Part shown: positions 17,703-26,643 of the stretch, one piece after another
Position numbering within the stretch: the first letter of the stretch is position 1
Layout: each line of letters begins with the position of its first letter
Assembly: GCF_029625295.1 (NCBI RefSeq)
Contig: NZ_CP121112.1
Span: 62,001 to 126,000, forward strand
Reading direction: 5' to 3'
DNA from: Flavobacterium gyeonganense
GTDB taxonomy: Bacteria; Bacteroidota; Bacteroidia; Flavobacteriales; Flavobacteriaceae
Length of the DNA: 64,000 nt
Translations under genes and position numbers: made by a program
The notes under the pieces: generated by a model
The model's input: the letters and a program-made list of their open reading frames with translations, nothing else
The model's database searches: none
Told to the model about the DNA's origin: nothing

Positions 17703-18206
17703 ATGTATAAAGCTGCTTTACATCCTCTGGTAGATAATTCCAACAAAATACTTATTTTAGGAACAATGCCCGGCGATCAGTCTATCGCTAAACAGCAATT
17801 TTACGGAAATAAGGGAAATCATTTCTGGAAAATCATATTTACTATTTTTAACGAGGAATACATTGATTCATATGAAGACCGCAAAATCTTTCTGAAAAAA
17901 CATAGAATTGCGCTCTGGAATGTTTTAGCATCCTGTGTCAGGGAAGGAAGCAGTGATTCTAAAATAACCAATGAAACAGTAAATGATTTTGTCAATTTTC
18001 ATACACAATATCCAAACATTCATTATGTGTTTTTTGAAAGCAAATCGGCAGCTAAATTTTTCTATAAATATTCGACTCCACAAGCAGGTATATTTTATCA
18101 AATCCTTCCATCAACCAGTGGCTTACATGCAGGAATCTCTTTCAATCAAAAAGTCGAGATGTGGAAAATTGTAGCAGAAACAGCAAATGAATTTAAGCTA
18201 AATTAG
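17703..18206 (+). CDS. DNA-deoxyinosine glycosylase (uracil-DNA glycosylase superfamily)
   Basis: 167 residues from ATG 17703; a TTG nine codons upstream overlaps the preceding terminator and is rejected. The active-site motif is LILGTMPGDQSIAKQQFYG followed by NHFWKII, and the C-terminal motif is LPSTSG, as in the family-6 HDG/MUG-like enzymes that remove hypoxanthine (deaminated adenine) and sometimes uracil from DNA. It stands alone between terminators and AT-rich gaps. It fits a stress and repair theme with the catalase upstream. Confidence 0.88.
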   Translation: MYKAALHPLVDNSNKILILGTMPGDQSIAKQQFYGNKGNHFWKIIFTIFNEEYIDSYEDRKIFLKKHRIALWNVLASCVREGSSDSKITNETVNDFVNFHTQYPNIHYVFFESKSAAKFFYKYSTPQAGIFYQILPSTSGLHAGISFNQKVEMWKIVAETANEFKLN

Positions 18207-18542
18207 ATTGAAATTTTATTAAAAAGTAGTCATCTAATTATATAAATAAATTGTTTTATACTGCAAAAATCCTCTTTAATGTCTTATTATTTTAATGAAA
18301 GATAATTAATGCAAATTTTACGATAATTATGCTGAGGATACAGAAAAAATGGCTGATTCTTTAAATAAGGCAGCGAGTAAATTGTATACATAATTTCTAC
18401 ACACAACCAATTACAAAAATGTAAATTATATAATTCTTAAAAATCGTTTTGTAAGAAATAGCAAGCATTTAGATCTATTTTTGTGAGATTCAAGTACAAA
18501 TAAACCATTTAAAGATTTAAATAAACGTAATAAAAAAGGAAA
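18207..18542. other. 336-bp intergenic region with repeated AT motif and a possible gene remnant
   Basis: It contains two copies of AATTATATAA (18236-18245 and 18424-18433) and one TGTAAATTAT (18420-18429), words shared with other upstream regions nearby. At about 18310-18393 a short frame reads YAEDTEKMADSLNKAASKLY and then a stop, protein-like but without a start, so perhaps the tail of a decayed gene. Confidence 0.5.
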
Positions 18543-18983
18543 ATGAAATTAAATAAAACAACAACCGGAATTACATTTAGTGCATTTGATTTACTACATG
18601 CAGGTCATGTGAGAATGCTTGAAGAAGCAAAACAGCATTGTGACTATTTAATTGTAGGATTACAAACCGATCCAACGCTGGACAGACCAGAAAAAAATAA
18701 ACCAACTCAATCTGTTGTTGAGCGCTATATACAGCTTAAAGGCTGCAAATTTGTTGATGAAATTATTCCATATGCTACTGAACAGGATCTTCTGGATATA
18801 TTGCAGGCACTTCCTGTTGATGTAAGGATTCTGGGAGAGGAATATAGAAATAAAAATTTTACAGGCCGTGAATATTGCGAAAAAATGGAAATCAAACTTG
18901 TTTTCAACAAACGTAATCATCGCTTCTCCAGCAGCGGACTCCGAAAAGAAGTATATGAACGTGAATGCCTTAAATTAGTCTGA
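18543..18983 (+). CDS. Cytidylyltransferase/adenylyltransferase-like protein (TagD family)
   Basis: A 146-residue nucleotidyltransferase. The nucleotide-binding motif is FDLLHAGHVRML (HxGH) near residue 19, and the C-terminal motif is RFSSSGLRKEV, both hallmarks of the glycerol-3-phosphate cytidylyltransferase / phosphopantetheine adenylyltransferase superfamily. QSVVERYIQLKGCKFVDEII is the usual middle region. The size fits a single-domain TagD-like enzyme that would activate a small phosphorylated compound with CTP. The substrate cannot be told, and no teichoic-acid or polyol genes lie near it. Confidence 0.88.
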   Translation: MKLNKTTTGITFSAFDLLHAGHVRMLEEAKQHCDYLIVGLQTDPTLDRPEKNKPTQSVVERYIQLKGCKFVDEIIPYATEQDLLDILQALPVDVRILGEEYRNKNFTGREYCEKMEIKLVFNKRNHRFSSSGLRKEVYERECLKLV

Positions 18984-19084
18984 TTATTATCATTCGGATA
19001 CCTAATACGCTTTATAAACGAAAAAAGGTAAAAACAAGCTTCTTAATAGCGAGCAATAATAATTAATATACTAAAACCTATTGT

Positions 19085-19567
19085 ATGCCTTCAGATATTG
19101 TGATGATATGCAGTAAAGCAATTGCAGCAAAAGGATGGAATATTGCTTTTGCAGAAAGCGCTACTGCCGGCAGAATGAGCGCAGAATTTTCAATGACTTC
19201 TTATTCAGGAGAAATTTTGCGTGGCGGTATTGTTTGCTATGATGTATTTATAAAGGAACAAATCTTACATGTTCCTCACATAACTATTGAAAAACACACT
19301 CCGGAGTCGGCAGAAGTCACGCAGTTACTGGCACAGCAGGCAGCCAAAATATTCAATTCAGAAATAACAGTCGGCATCACCGGATTAACAAGTCCTGGAG
19401 GAAGTGAAACTGAAGAAAAGCCCGTAGGTACCATTTTCTTTTATATCATAACTCCCACTGAAAAAATAAGTCATAGAGAAGTTTTTCAGGGAACTCCGGA
19501 AGAAATAGTATCAAAAACAATTGACAAAACGGCAAAGCTTATTATGGACAGTATTGCTAGTTTATAA
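19085..19567 (+). CDS. CinA-family nicotinamide-nucleotide amidohydrolase (PncC-like)
   Basis: A 160-residue protein equal to the C-terminal domain of CinA. Motifs are FAESATAGRMSAEFSM (nucleophile Ser region), RGGIVCYDVFIKEQIL and VGITGLTSPGGSETEEKPVG. The family deamidates nicotinamide mononucleotide to nicotinate mononucleotide in NAD recycling. The usual ESCTGG is ESATAG here and the loop TGIAGPGG is TGLTSPGG, so it is a divergent member and its substrate may differ. It is a single gene with its own terminator. Confidence 0.85.
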   Translation: MPSDIVMICSKAIAAKGWNIAFAESATAGRMSAEFSMTSYSGEILRGGIVCYDVFIKEQILHVPHITIEKHTPESAEVTQLLAQQAAKIFNSEITVGITGLTSPGGSETEEKPVGTIFFYIITPTEKISHREVFQGTPEEIVSKTIDKTAKLIMDSIASL

Positions 19568-19891
19568 CTTCAATAAAAAGCTGTAATCTTCATTCAATAT
19601 AAAGTTTACAGCTTTTTATTTTAAATTCTGACCATATAGGCGAAATTACTACAAATAATTATAAAACCGTCATTGCACCTAACCTTCTATTGAAAAACTG
19701 GCACAGCAAATTGATCAAATCAAGTTTTTATTTTTACTTATACTGAATCAAAAATTTCACCACTGCTGCCCGCGGATGTACAACTAAAAGACTAACAAGC
19801 TGTAAATTATGTAATTACAACTGCGTTGTGATGTAAATTATTGATTCTTAGTACCTGTAATTTAGCTCTGTAACCTCAAAATTTAGTTATT
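19568..19891. other. 324-bp intergenic region
   Basis: After the terminator at 19575-19620 there is no gene. TGTAAATTAT occurs at 19801-19810 and 19832-19841, with GTAATTAC between, about 50-90 bases before the next start, a likely regulatory region for the acidic protein. Confidence 0.5.
19575..19620 (+). terminator. Rho-independent terminator after the CinA-like gene
   Basis: AAAAAGCTGTAA (19575-19586) pairs with TTTACAGCTTTTT (19605-19617), followed by T-rich sequence. Confidence 0.85.
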
Positions 19892-20275
19892 ATGAATATA
19901 GACGAAAGAGAAAACTACGATCAAAGTGATCTGTATTTTCAAGATAAGAAACAATACAAAGATGACGATTCAGTACCAAATGTATTAGATAATTCAATTA
20001 CGAATAACGAAGAACAGAACATTTACAATCAACAAGATCCGGATGAAGATTACATAGATCCTGATGATATGGATCCCGATGGACTGGAAGATGAAAATTT
20101 TACAGATGCAGACGAAATCGAAGAAGAGGATGATTTGTTTGAAGATAATGATGAGACAGATGACTTAGAAGAAGATGATCTGGAAAATAATAATTTAGAT
20201 GACGATGATGATGATTTCGATGAAGATGAGAGCGTTAAAAATAAAAGGGAATTATATCGTGACAGAGATCTTTAA
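19892..20275 (+). CDS. Extremely acidic small protein, paralogue of 26189-26578
   Basis: 127 residues, of which 56 (about 44%) are Asp or Glu, including a run of six Asp. No Cys, signal peptide or membrane helix. The start ERENYDQSDLYF resembles NRENYGRDVRSF of the second protein, and both share the order: polar N-terminus, DDD-rich middle, then a short basic tail. Probably disordered in solution; it might bind Ca2+ or basic proteins, but no EF-hand is visible. It sits among stress genes with a strong terminator after it. I do not recognise the family. Confidence 0.75.
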   Translation: MNIDERENYDQSDLYFQDKKQYKDDDSVPNVLDNSITNNEEQNIYNQQDPDEDYIDPDDMDPDGLEDENFTDADEIEEEDDLFEDNDETDDLEEDDLENNNLDDDDDDFDEDESVKNKRELYRDRDL

Positions 20276-20284
20276 CCAATTTAA

Positions 20285-20318
20285 AATAAACCGTTCTTAG
20301 AGCGGTTTATTTATTTAT
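20285..20318 (+). terminator. Rho-independent terminator
   Basis: AATAAACCG (20285-20293) pairs with CGGTTTATT (20303-20311), followed by T-rich sequence. Confidence 0.85.
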
Positions 20319-20472
20319 ACATTCTATAGAATCATTAAAATATAGCTTACACAAAATTTTGTAATTTATCTGTAAAATCGTGTAATCCAAAATTTCGTTA
20401 ATCTACTTATTTTTAATGCTTAAGCAGAAAAAAAATATAATCAAGAAATAATAAAATAAAAAAATAAAAATT

Positions 20473-21153
20473 ATGGAAACCAACACATTTACACAGGCAC
20501 CTACACAAAAAAAATTAAAATTAAAATTAAAAACTAACGTATCGACACTCGAAAGAATCGCGATGATAACCAGCGGAACGTATTTATTATACAAAGGCTT
20601 GTCGCAGGAAAAGAAAAGTCCTGTACAAATAGGCACAGGCGGTACCATGCTGCTAAGGGGATTGTCCGGATATTGCCCAATATATGATGCGGTTGATCAT
20701 TTAAAAAATGATAAAGCTTCAAATGTAAATATCAGAATTAACAGTACAATCAATAAGCCTATAAGTGAAGTTTATGCTTTTTGGCGTGATTTTGAAAATT
20801 TACCTAAATTCATGAATCATCTTGATTCAGTTAAACCATTAAGTTATACCACTTCTAAATGGACGGCTAAAGGTCCGGCAGGAATAGGGAAAATTTCATG
20901 GATAGCTGAAATTGTTAAAGACGAAAAGGAAAGAATGATCAGCTGGAATTCACTTCCTGATTCATCAATCAAAAATGCTGGAAAAGTTGTTTTCAGACCT
21001 AGTGGCGAAGGCACAGAAATCATCGTGACCATCTCTTATCATGCACCACTTGGAATTGCAGGCGAAGGCGCTGCAAAACTTCTTAATCCCTATTTTGAAA
21101 AAATGGTAAAAGATGATATTTTAAATTTTAAAACTTATTTAGAATCAAATTAG
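20473..21153 (+). CDS. DUF2892-SRPBCC family protein
   Basis: A 226-residue protein in two parts. Residues 20-70 resemble the DUF2892/YgaP-like helical module (STLERIAMITSGTYLLYKGL, RGLSGYCPIYDAV). From about residue 82 there is an SRPBCC/polyketide-cyclase domain: VNIRINSTINKPISEVYAFW, FENLPKFMNHLDSV, RMISWNSLPDS and VSYHAP-like ISYHAPLGIAG. This fusion is common in stress-linked genes; the SRPBCC pocket binds a hydrophobic ligand, here unknown. A CAAAATTTTG palindrome lies in the upstream region. Confidence 0.88.
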   Translation: METNTFTQAPTQKKLKLKLKTNVSTLERIAMITSGTYLLYKGLSQEKKSPVQIGTGGTMLLRGLSGYCPIYDAVDHLKNDKASNVNIRINSTINKPISEVYAFWRDFENLPKFMNHLDSVKPLSYTTSKWTAKGPAGIGKISWIAEIVKDEKERMISWNSLPDSSIKNAGKVVFRPSGEGTEIIVTISYHAPLGIAGEGAAKLLNPYFEKMVKDDILNFKTYLESN

Positions 21154-21183
21154 CATTAAATATCACACTTTTCATTGTAAAAC

Positions 21184-21222
21184 TACCCTGTAAATTATCT
21201 CATTTGCAGGGTTATTTATTTT
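21184..21222 (+). terminator. Terminator after the SRPBCC gene
   Basis: CCCTGTAAA and TTTGCAGGG form a stem (one G-U pair) around a loop of about 13 bases, followed by TTATTTATTTT. Confidence 0.8.
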
Positions 21223-21348
21223 CAAGGGATAAAAAAAAGACTTATACCTATATGGGTATTATATAACATAATAACAGAATTATATAAATTTAATGTTAAT
21301 GTGCGAAATATTTTTATAAGAATTAATTGACTTACCAAATTTAAACTT

Positions 21349-21504
21349 ATGAAAAAAACACAGTTAAACATTATTTTAGTCATTACAATTATCGCCTTTA
21401 TAAGTAGTAATTGTTCTCCTCATTGTGATGATGAAGACTATACAAGAGATCAAAAGGAAACAGTTCTGCATCAGAAAGATTCGATTAAAATCCTGATCGA
21501 TTAA
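21349..21504 (+). CDS. 51-residue lipoprotein of unknown function
   Basis: A complete short frame: MKKTQLNIILVITIIAFISS and then an NCSPH lipobox region, so a signal peptide cleaved before Cys 22. The mature part is only about 30 residues, rich in Asp, Glu and Lys, ending SIKILID. An AATTATATAA motif lies 62 bases upstream. Too short for family recognition; the signal peptide, start context and clean stop make it believable. Confidence 0.65.
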   Translation: MKKTQLNIILVITIIAFISSNCSPHCDDEDYTRDQKETVLHQKDSIKILID

Positions 21505-21650
21505 TGTAATTCCAACTATTTAAAGATTTTTAAACTTTAATTTCTTAGTATGAAAAAATTCTACCCTTCTATATAATTTAACGGTTGAATCTACCTTTAA
21601 AGAATAATTTTTAAAGTAATTATTTTGAAAATAATTCAATCAAAACAATT

Positions 21651-22043
21651 ATGAGATATAAAAATATTTTACAGATTGATGACGATTATGATGACTGTGA
21701 TTTCTTTCTGGAAGCGCTGGAAGAAGTATCAGCTACCGCCTCCTACACTGCAATTCATAATCCTGTTCAGGCATTACAAAAACTTGTTTGTAATGAAATA
21801 CATCCAGATGTTATTTTTCTTGACATTAACATGCCTGTTATGAATGGTATGGAGCTGTTAGTTGAAATGAATAAAAAAGGACTCATAAAAGACATACCGG
21901 TAATTATACTTTCTACCTCAATACCGTTAGATTTTGCAACTAAACTTGAGAATTTGGGAGCGACAGGCTATTACATCAAACCACATGATTTTGGGACTAT
22001 GAAAACGATTTTACAAAATTGTTTAGGTTTTTATAACAATTAA
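21651..22043 (+). CDS. Single-domain response regulator
   Basis: A 130-residue receiver domain without output. Acidic pocket ILQIDDDYDD, phosphoacceptor Asp in VIFLDINMPVMNG, Thr/Ser switch in ILSTSI and conserved Lys in YYIKPHDF are all present, so it should be phosphorylatable. It lies 122 bases before the CheB-CheR-kinase fusion on the same strand; it could be that kinase's partner. Receivers of this type (Rcp1-like) usually pass phosphate on or regulate a kinase. Confidence 0.92.
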   Translation: MRYKNILQIDDDYDDCDFFLEALEEVSATASYTAIHNPVQALQKLVCNEIHPDVIFLDINMPVMNGMELLVEMNKKGLIKDIPVIILSTSIPLDFATKLENLGATGYYIKPHDFGTMKTILQNCLGFYNN

Positions 22044-22116
22044 CAAACGGCTGTTAATAATAATCTTGCAATTTTAAGTGTAAATATTACATAATTCCCA
22101 CTTAATACTAAAAGCG

Positions 22117-22148
22117 TTGGTTTTATAGTAAAACACTGGTTATATTTG
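22117..22148 (+). promoter_or_regulatory. Bacteroidota-type promoter of the CheB-CheR-kinase gene
   Basis: TTG at 22117-22119 and TATATTTG (TAnnTTTG) at 22141-22148, 21 bases apart, match the -33/-7 consensus of Bacteroidota. The start codon is 18 bases after the -7 element, giving a short leader. Confidence 0.7.
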
Positions 22149-22165
22149 TTGAAAATTTTTTTCTC

Positions 22166-25100
22166 ATGAAAGTAACCGAAGCTGATGAAATCCGATATAC
22201 AGTTAAAAAATTTCCAATTGTAGGTATTGGTGCATCTGCGGGAGGATTGGATGCTTTTAAAAAAGTAATTTCTGCAATATCGCCAGATTCAGGAATGGCT
22301 TATGTTATTGTACAACACTTGTCACCAGATCATCCTAGCAGTCTTACAGAAATTCTATCAGAATACTCGCCTATACCTGTACATGAAATAATTAGCGATA
22401 TAACCCTTTTACCGAATAACATCTACGTTATTCCTGAGAATAACCTCCTTATAGTTGAAGAAGGCTCATTAAGACTTAAGCAGAGAACACGAAGCGAAAG
22501 ACGAAATAATACCATCGACGTTTTTTTCGAATCACTTGCTGATGTGTACAGGACTTTTGCTATTGGAGTTATACTTTCGGGCACTGGTTTTGACGGTACT
22601 GCAGGATTCAAAAAAATTAAGGAACTTGGAGGTGCTACGATAGTTCAGGATCCTGAAACGGCTGCTTACAAAGGAATGCCTCAAAGCCCTATAGATACTG
22701 ATGCAGCCGATTATATTCTGGCTCCTGAAAAAATTCCGTCACAATTGATGGAAATACGAAACAGTTATATTTCTAATTATGGTTACACAGAAGAAGAACA
22801 TATCCCGGGAAATGACGAGGAAATCATCTTACAAATCATCAACCTTATTTTTTCAAGAACAGGCAATGATTTTAGACACTATAAACATCCTACGATAAGA
22901 CGCCGTATAGCGCGGAGGATGGTTCTGGCTGAGAAAAATACCATAGAAGATTACTATAATTTTTTAAGAAACAATAAAAATGAACAGGATTTATTATTTA
23001 ATGATTTCTTAATTCACGTAACCTATTTTTTCAGAGATGAGGAAGCTTTTGAAAATCTGTCCAGAACTGTTTTTCCATCCTTAATCAAAAACATTACAAA
23101 TAACAACTTACGAATCTGGGTAGCGGGTTGTTCTACAGGAGAAGAAGCGTACTCTTTAGCCATTTTTCTTCATGAATATTTTTTAAAAAACAACATCAAC
23201 GATATTAAGGTACAGATTTTTGCTTCTGACATATCAGAAAAATGTATTACAAAAGCAAGATCCGGCATATACTCTTACCAGGATGTTCAGACCGTTTCAG
23301 AAGAAAGACTTCAAAACTATTTTACTAAAAGTGATGGCAATTACCATATTAACAAAGTCATTCGCGACATGTGTATTTTTGCCGTTCATAATTTTGTAAA
23401 AGATCCTGCATTTGCAAGAATCGATTTAATTACCTGCCGCAATACACTTATCTATTTCGATCCTTACCTGCAAAATAAAGTTTTAGGTACTTTTCATTAT
23501 TCTTTAAAAGAAAAAGGTATGCTATTTCTGGGAAAATCAGAATCAGTAACCCACTCTCCGGATTTATTTGAGAGCATAAAAAAACATGAAAGAATATATG
23601 CGCGTAAGTTTGTACCGGGAAGATATACGACACAGTCATTTAAACCCGTTCCGGGCAATTTGCAGGTAAAACTGCATACAACTGAAATGAAAGCATCACC
23701 GGAAGATGATTTCAGGAAAATTACTTCAGAAATCTTATTAACGAAATATACTCCGGCCAGTGTTATTATCAATAAAAACCTCGACATTGTACATTTTCAT
23801 GGTGACACTAGTCCATTTTTAGCCCCTTCACCCGGAAAGCCAAATTTTAACATTTTAAAAATGGCACGTGAAGGTATTTCATTCGAATTACAGAATGCTA
23901 TTTCAAAAATAAAAGAAGAAAAAGAAAACATCAGGAAAGACGACGTTAAGGTCAACGGACAGCCCTATCAGATTTCTTTCGAAATATTTTTACTTCCAAA
24001 TGACGATGAACACCTTATGGTTCTTTTTTACAAGATGCCACTCCCTGATTCAGATAAAAAACTGCATGATAAATCTGCGCAAAAACGTATTAATGAACTT
24101 GAGAAGGAACTAACACAGTTAAGGGAAAACATAAAAAGAATTACGGAAGAGCAACAAACTGCTTTTGAAGAATTACAAACAAGCCATGAAGAATTACTGA
24201 GCAGTGGTGAAGAACTGCAGGCGATGAATGAAGAACTTGAAACAACAACTGAAGAACTTCAGTCAAATAATGAAGAATTAGTGTGTCTCAATGACGAACT
24301 TATAGATCGCCAGAAACAGCTTATTTCTATGCGTAATTATTCCGAATTAATTGTTAATACCATTCGTGAGCCGCTATTAGTTACAAGTAAAGACTTTATT
24401 ATTAAAAGTGCTAATCCTGCATTTTACGATTATTTTAATACAAGGGATAAAATTACTGAGGGTCACAGTCTTTTTGAAATTGGAAATTGCCAATGGGACA
24501 TTCCTGAATTTAAGGAACAATTGATTAAAATTGATGCTGAATTCTCTATAGATAACTTAAAAGTAGATGTTGTATGTCCTGACAACAATAAAAAAACCAT
24601 TATAGTAAATGCAAGCCTTATAGCTGACTCAACCCCTGAAGGCTTAATTCTTCTGGCAATGGAAGATATTACGGATTTAGTAGCCACAAATGAATTGCTG
24701 ACAAATAAAAACATTGAATTACAAAAGCATAACGAGCAGCTTGAAGCTTTTACTTCTGCAGCAAGTCATGATTTACAAGAACCACTCCGAAAGATTCACA
24801 TGTTCTGCAAAAGAATTTTTGAAAATGAAGAAGGTTTGAGCGAAACTGCCAAACACAATCTGGAAAGAGTACTGTTCTCAGTTACCAACATGAGTCAGTT
24901 AATTGCCGACCTTATTAATTATTCAAAAATTACCTTTGTAAAGAAAGAATATAAAAAAACAGATCTAAATGTTGTTTTGAAAAAAACAGTTGCAGATATC
25001 AGGGATTCTATTGTAGAAAAAGAAGCCATAATTACTATTTCACCTCTTCCACAATTAAATATTATCTCCCATCAGATACAACAGCTTTTTACAAATTTAA

Positions 25101-25435
25101 TTCTTAATGCTATCAAGTACACCAAAGAAAATATTATACCTGAAATTAAAATTGAAACAACACAGCCTTTAGCTGAGGAAATACTTGAAATTGACGGAAA
25201 TAAAGATCGCAATTACGTAAAAATTACGGTAAGTGACAATGGTATTGGCTTTAATCAGGAATATGCAACCAAAATATTTGACCCTTTCTATAGATTACAC
25301 AACAATGATGAATATCATGGAAGTGGTTTAGGATTAACACTTGTAAAGAAAATTGTTGCCAACCACGAAGGTTTTATAAAAGTATTTAGTAAAGTCGATC
25401 AGGGAACTACTGTGCACATTTACTTACCTGAATAA
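22166..25435 (+). CDS. CheB-CheR-PAS-histidine kinase fusion
   Basis: A 1089-residue protein. Residues 15-205 form a CheB methylesterase with the catalytic Ser 24 (GIGASAGG), His 51 (VQHLSPDHPS) and Asp 143 (SGTGFDGT), without a receiver. Residues about 215-490 form a CheR methyltransferase (IWVAGCSTGEEAYSLAIFL; DLITCRNTLIYF). A long coiled coil (about 640-740) with repeated EEL heptads follows, then a PAS domain (about 740-860), a HisKA with SHDLQEPLRKI (near 867) and an HATPase (NLILNAIKYT; SDNGIGF; GSGLGLTLVKKI). No transmembrane segment. Such fusions usually act outside classical chemotaxis, and no chemoreceptor is nearby. The gene is flanked by receivers it could signal through. Confidence 0.95.
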   Translation: MKVTEADEIRYTVKKFPIVGIGASAGGLDAFKKVISAISPDSGMAYVIVQHLSPDHPSSLTEILSEYSPIPVHEIISDITLLPNNIYVIPENNLLIVEEGSLRLKQRTRSERRNNTIDVFFESLADVYRTFAIGVILSGTGFDGTAGFKKIKELGGATIVQDPETAAYKGMPQSPIDTDAADYILAPEKIPSQLMEIRNSYISNYGYTEEEHIPGNDEEIILQIINLIFSRTGNDFRHYKHPTIRRRIARRMVLAEKNTIEDYYNFLRNNKNEQDLLFNDFLIHVTYFFRDEEAFENLSRTVFPSLIKNITNNNLRIWVAGCSTGEEAYSLAIFLHEYFLKNNINDIKVQIFASDISEKCITKARSGIYSYQDVQTVSEERLQNYFTKSDGNYHINKVIRDMCIFAVHNFVKDPAFARIDLITCRNTLIYFDPYLQNKVLGTFHYSLKEKGMLFLGKSESVTHSPDLFESIKKHERIYARKFVPGRYTTQSFKPVPGNLQVKLHTTEMKASPEDDFRKITSEILLTKYTPASVIINKNLDIVHFHGDTSPFLAPSPGKPNFNILKMAREGISFELQNAISKIKEEKENIRKDDVKVNGQPYQISFEIFLLPNDDEHLMVLFYKMPLPDSDKKLHDKSAQKRINELEKELTQLRENIKRITEEQQTAFEELQTSHEELLSSGEELQAMNEELETTTEELQSNNEELVCLNDELIDRQKQLISMRNYSELIVNTIREPLLVTSKDFIIKSANPAFYDYFNTRDKITEGHSLFEIGNCQWDIPEFKEQLIKIDAEFSIDNLKVDVVCPDNNKKTIIVNASLIADSTPEGLILLAMEDITDLVATNELLTNKNIELQKHNEQLEAFTSAASHDLQEPLRKIHMFCKRIFENEEGLSETAKHNLERVLFSVTNMSQLIADLINYSKITFVKKEYKKTDLNVVLKKTVADIRDSIVEKEAIITISPLPQLNIISHQIQQLFTNLILNAIKYTKENIIPEIKIETTQPLAEEILEIDGNKDRNYVKITVSDNGIGFNQEYATKIFDPFYRLHNNDEYHGSGLGLTLVKKIVANHEGFIKVFSKVDQGTTVHIYLPE

Positions 25436-25436
25436 C

Positions 25437-25467
25437 AAAAGGCACCAAAAATGGTGCCTTCATTTTT
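25437..25467. terminator. Bidirectional terminator
   Basis: AAGGCACCA (25439-25447) and TGGTGCCTT (25452-25460) form a perfect 9-bp stem between two convergent genes, with A- and T-rich flanks that serve both directions. Confidence 0.9.
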
Positions 25468-25474
25468 AGTAAAA

Positions 25475-25921
25475 TTACGATTTGGTCTTTATCGTTTTTT
25501 TAGGATGCTGAATGACTGACTTTGATTTTAACCAGTAGTCAATTATTGTCTTTATCATTTTTTTGAATTCAAGATAATCATAAGGTCTGGTAAAATAACT
25601 CTGAATAGGTATTGAGTAAGGATCAATTACGTAAGTCTGATTAAATGATGTTGTAAAAAACAGATAAGGACAATTAAATAATGTCCCTACATTGTCAAGA
25701 TTATTTTCAATTACTTTATGATTCATTACATTCATTAAAACAATATCAGAAAAGAAAAGAAATGGCTTGATTTTATGTCTAAGCAAATAATTACAGGCAG
25801 TTTCGGGGTTGTTAAAATAAATTATCTGATTTGGATAATTCAATTCGGAAAAAACCTCTATAAATAACTTACGATCTCCCTGTTTATTCTCAATAATTAC
25901 TATGGGTCCTTTTTTGTTCAT
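25475..25921 (-). CDS. Degenerate single-domain response regulator
   Basis: A 148-residue receiver-like protein. IVIIENKQGDRKLFIEVF takes the place of the usual IDDD pocket, so the second acidic residue is lost, while FFSDIVLMN keeps the phosphoacceptor Asp position, TTSFN the switch Thr/Ser and FTRPYD replaces the conserved Lys-Pro by Arg-Pro. The changes suggest altered or absent phosphorylation. It is convergent with the CheB-CheR-kinase gene and might act as a binding rather than phosphorelay partner. Confidence 0.85.
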   Translation of the reverse strand: MNKKGPIVIIENKQGDRKLFIEVFSELNYPNQIIYFNNPETACNYLLRHKIKPFLFFSDIVLMNVMNHKVIENNLDNVGTLFNCPYLFFTTSFNQTYVIDPYSIPIQSYFTRPYDYLEFKKMIKTIIDYWLKSKSVIQHPKKTIKTKS

Positions 25922-26188
25922 AAGCTATACATTAAATTTGACGAAAGAAATGGCTGAGTAACTTTAAAAATAAAAGATACTTTTTCAAATATTTCAAAAA
26001 ACGATCATAAAAACTTACAAAATCCCCATGTGTATTTATATAATTATCATTATTGATGAAATTCATCCTAATAACTTACAGCACTTATAATTATATAATT
26101 GCAACCCTTAATTCTATAAACAAAAAGTCTCATTTACATTTAATTTTGATTGTACAGTTTGATAAATTATTAACTTAAATCATTTCAA

Positions 26189-26578
26189 ATGACAACACAA
26201 AACAGGGAAAATTACGGTCGGGATGTTCGTAGTTTTCATCACCCGGAAGATGATATGAAACCAGTTTCGGATATAACGAACCAAGCTAATCAAAGTTATG
26301 CGGATGAATACGAAAGACAAAATGATGATGATGATGATGAAATTGTAAATCAGGATGATGATATTGTCAATAATGAAGATGAGGGGATAAATAATTTTTA
26401 TGAAGATGACTCAGATAATATCGATGATCTTGAAGAAGATTATGATGAAAATGACAGGGATATAAATGATTTTGCAAAAGAAAACACTAACAAAGACCTT
26501 CTCGATCTGGAATATGATATAGATCAGGATCTTGAAGAAACAGACCCTGTAAACCATCCCCGAAATTTCCAATATTAA
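26189..26578 (+). CDS. Extremely acidic small protein, paralogue of 19892-20275
   Basis: 129 residues, strongly enriched in Asp, Glu and Asn, with NDDDDDEIVNQDDDIVNNEDE in the middle. No Cys, signal peptide or membrane segment. The N-terminal NRENYG and the DD-rich centre match the other acidic protein in order but not closely in sequence. AATTATATAA occurs 91 bases upstream, as before other stress genes here. Unknown function; likely disordered. Confidence 0.75.
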   Translation: MTTQNRENYGRDVRSFHHPEDDMKPVSDITNQANQSYADEYERQNDDDDDEIVNQDDDIVNNEDEGINNFYEDDSDNIDDLEEDYDENDRDINDFAKENTNKDLLDLEYDIDQDLEETDPVNHPRNFQY

Positions 26579-26585
26579 CCTTTAT

Positions 26586-26622
26586 AAAAAACCATTAGCC
26601 AAAACTAATGGTTTTAATTTTT
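26586..26622. terminator. Bidirectional terminator
   Basis: AAAACCATTAG (26588-26598) pairs with CTAATGGTTTT (26605-26615), an 11-bp perfect stem between convergent genes, with T-rich flanks. Confidence 0.9.
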
Positions 26623-26643
26623 GATATACATTTTCGGAATGCA

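Noticed and set aside
19699..19716. TGGCAC at 19699-19704 as a sigma-54 promoter for the acidic protein
   Set aside because: The -12 GC is missing at the proper distance and the site is about 190 bases from the start.
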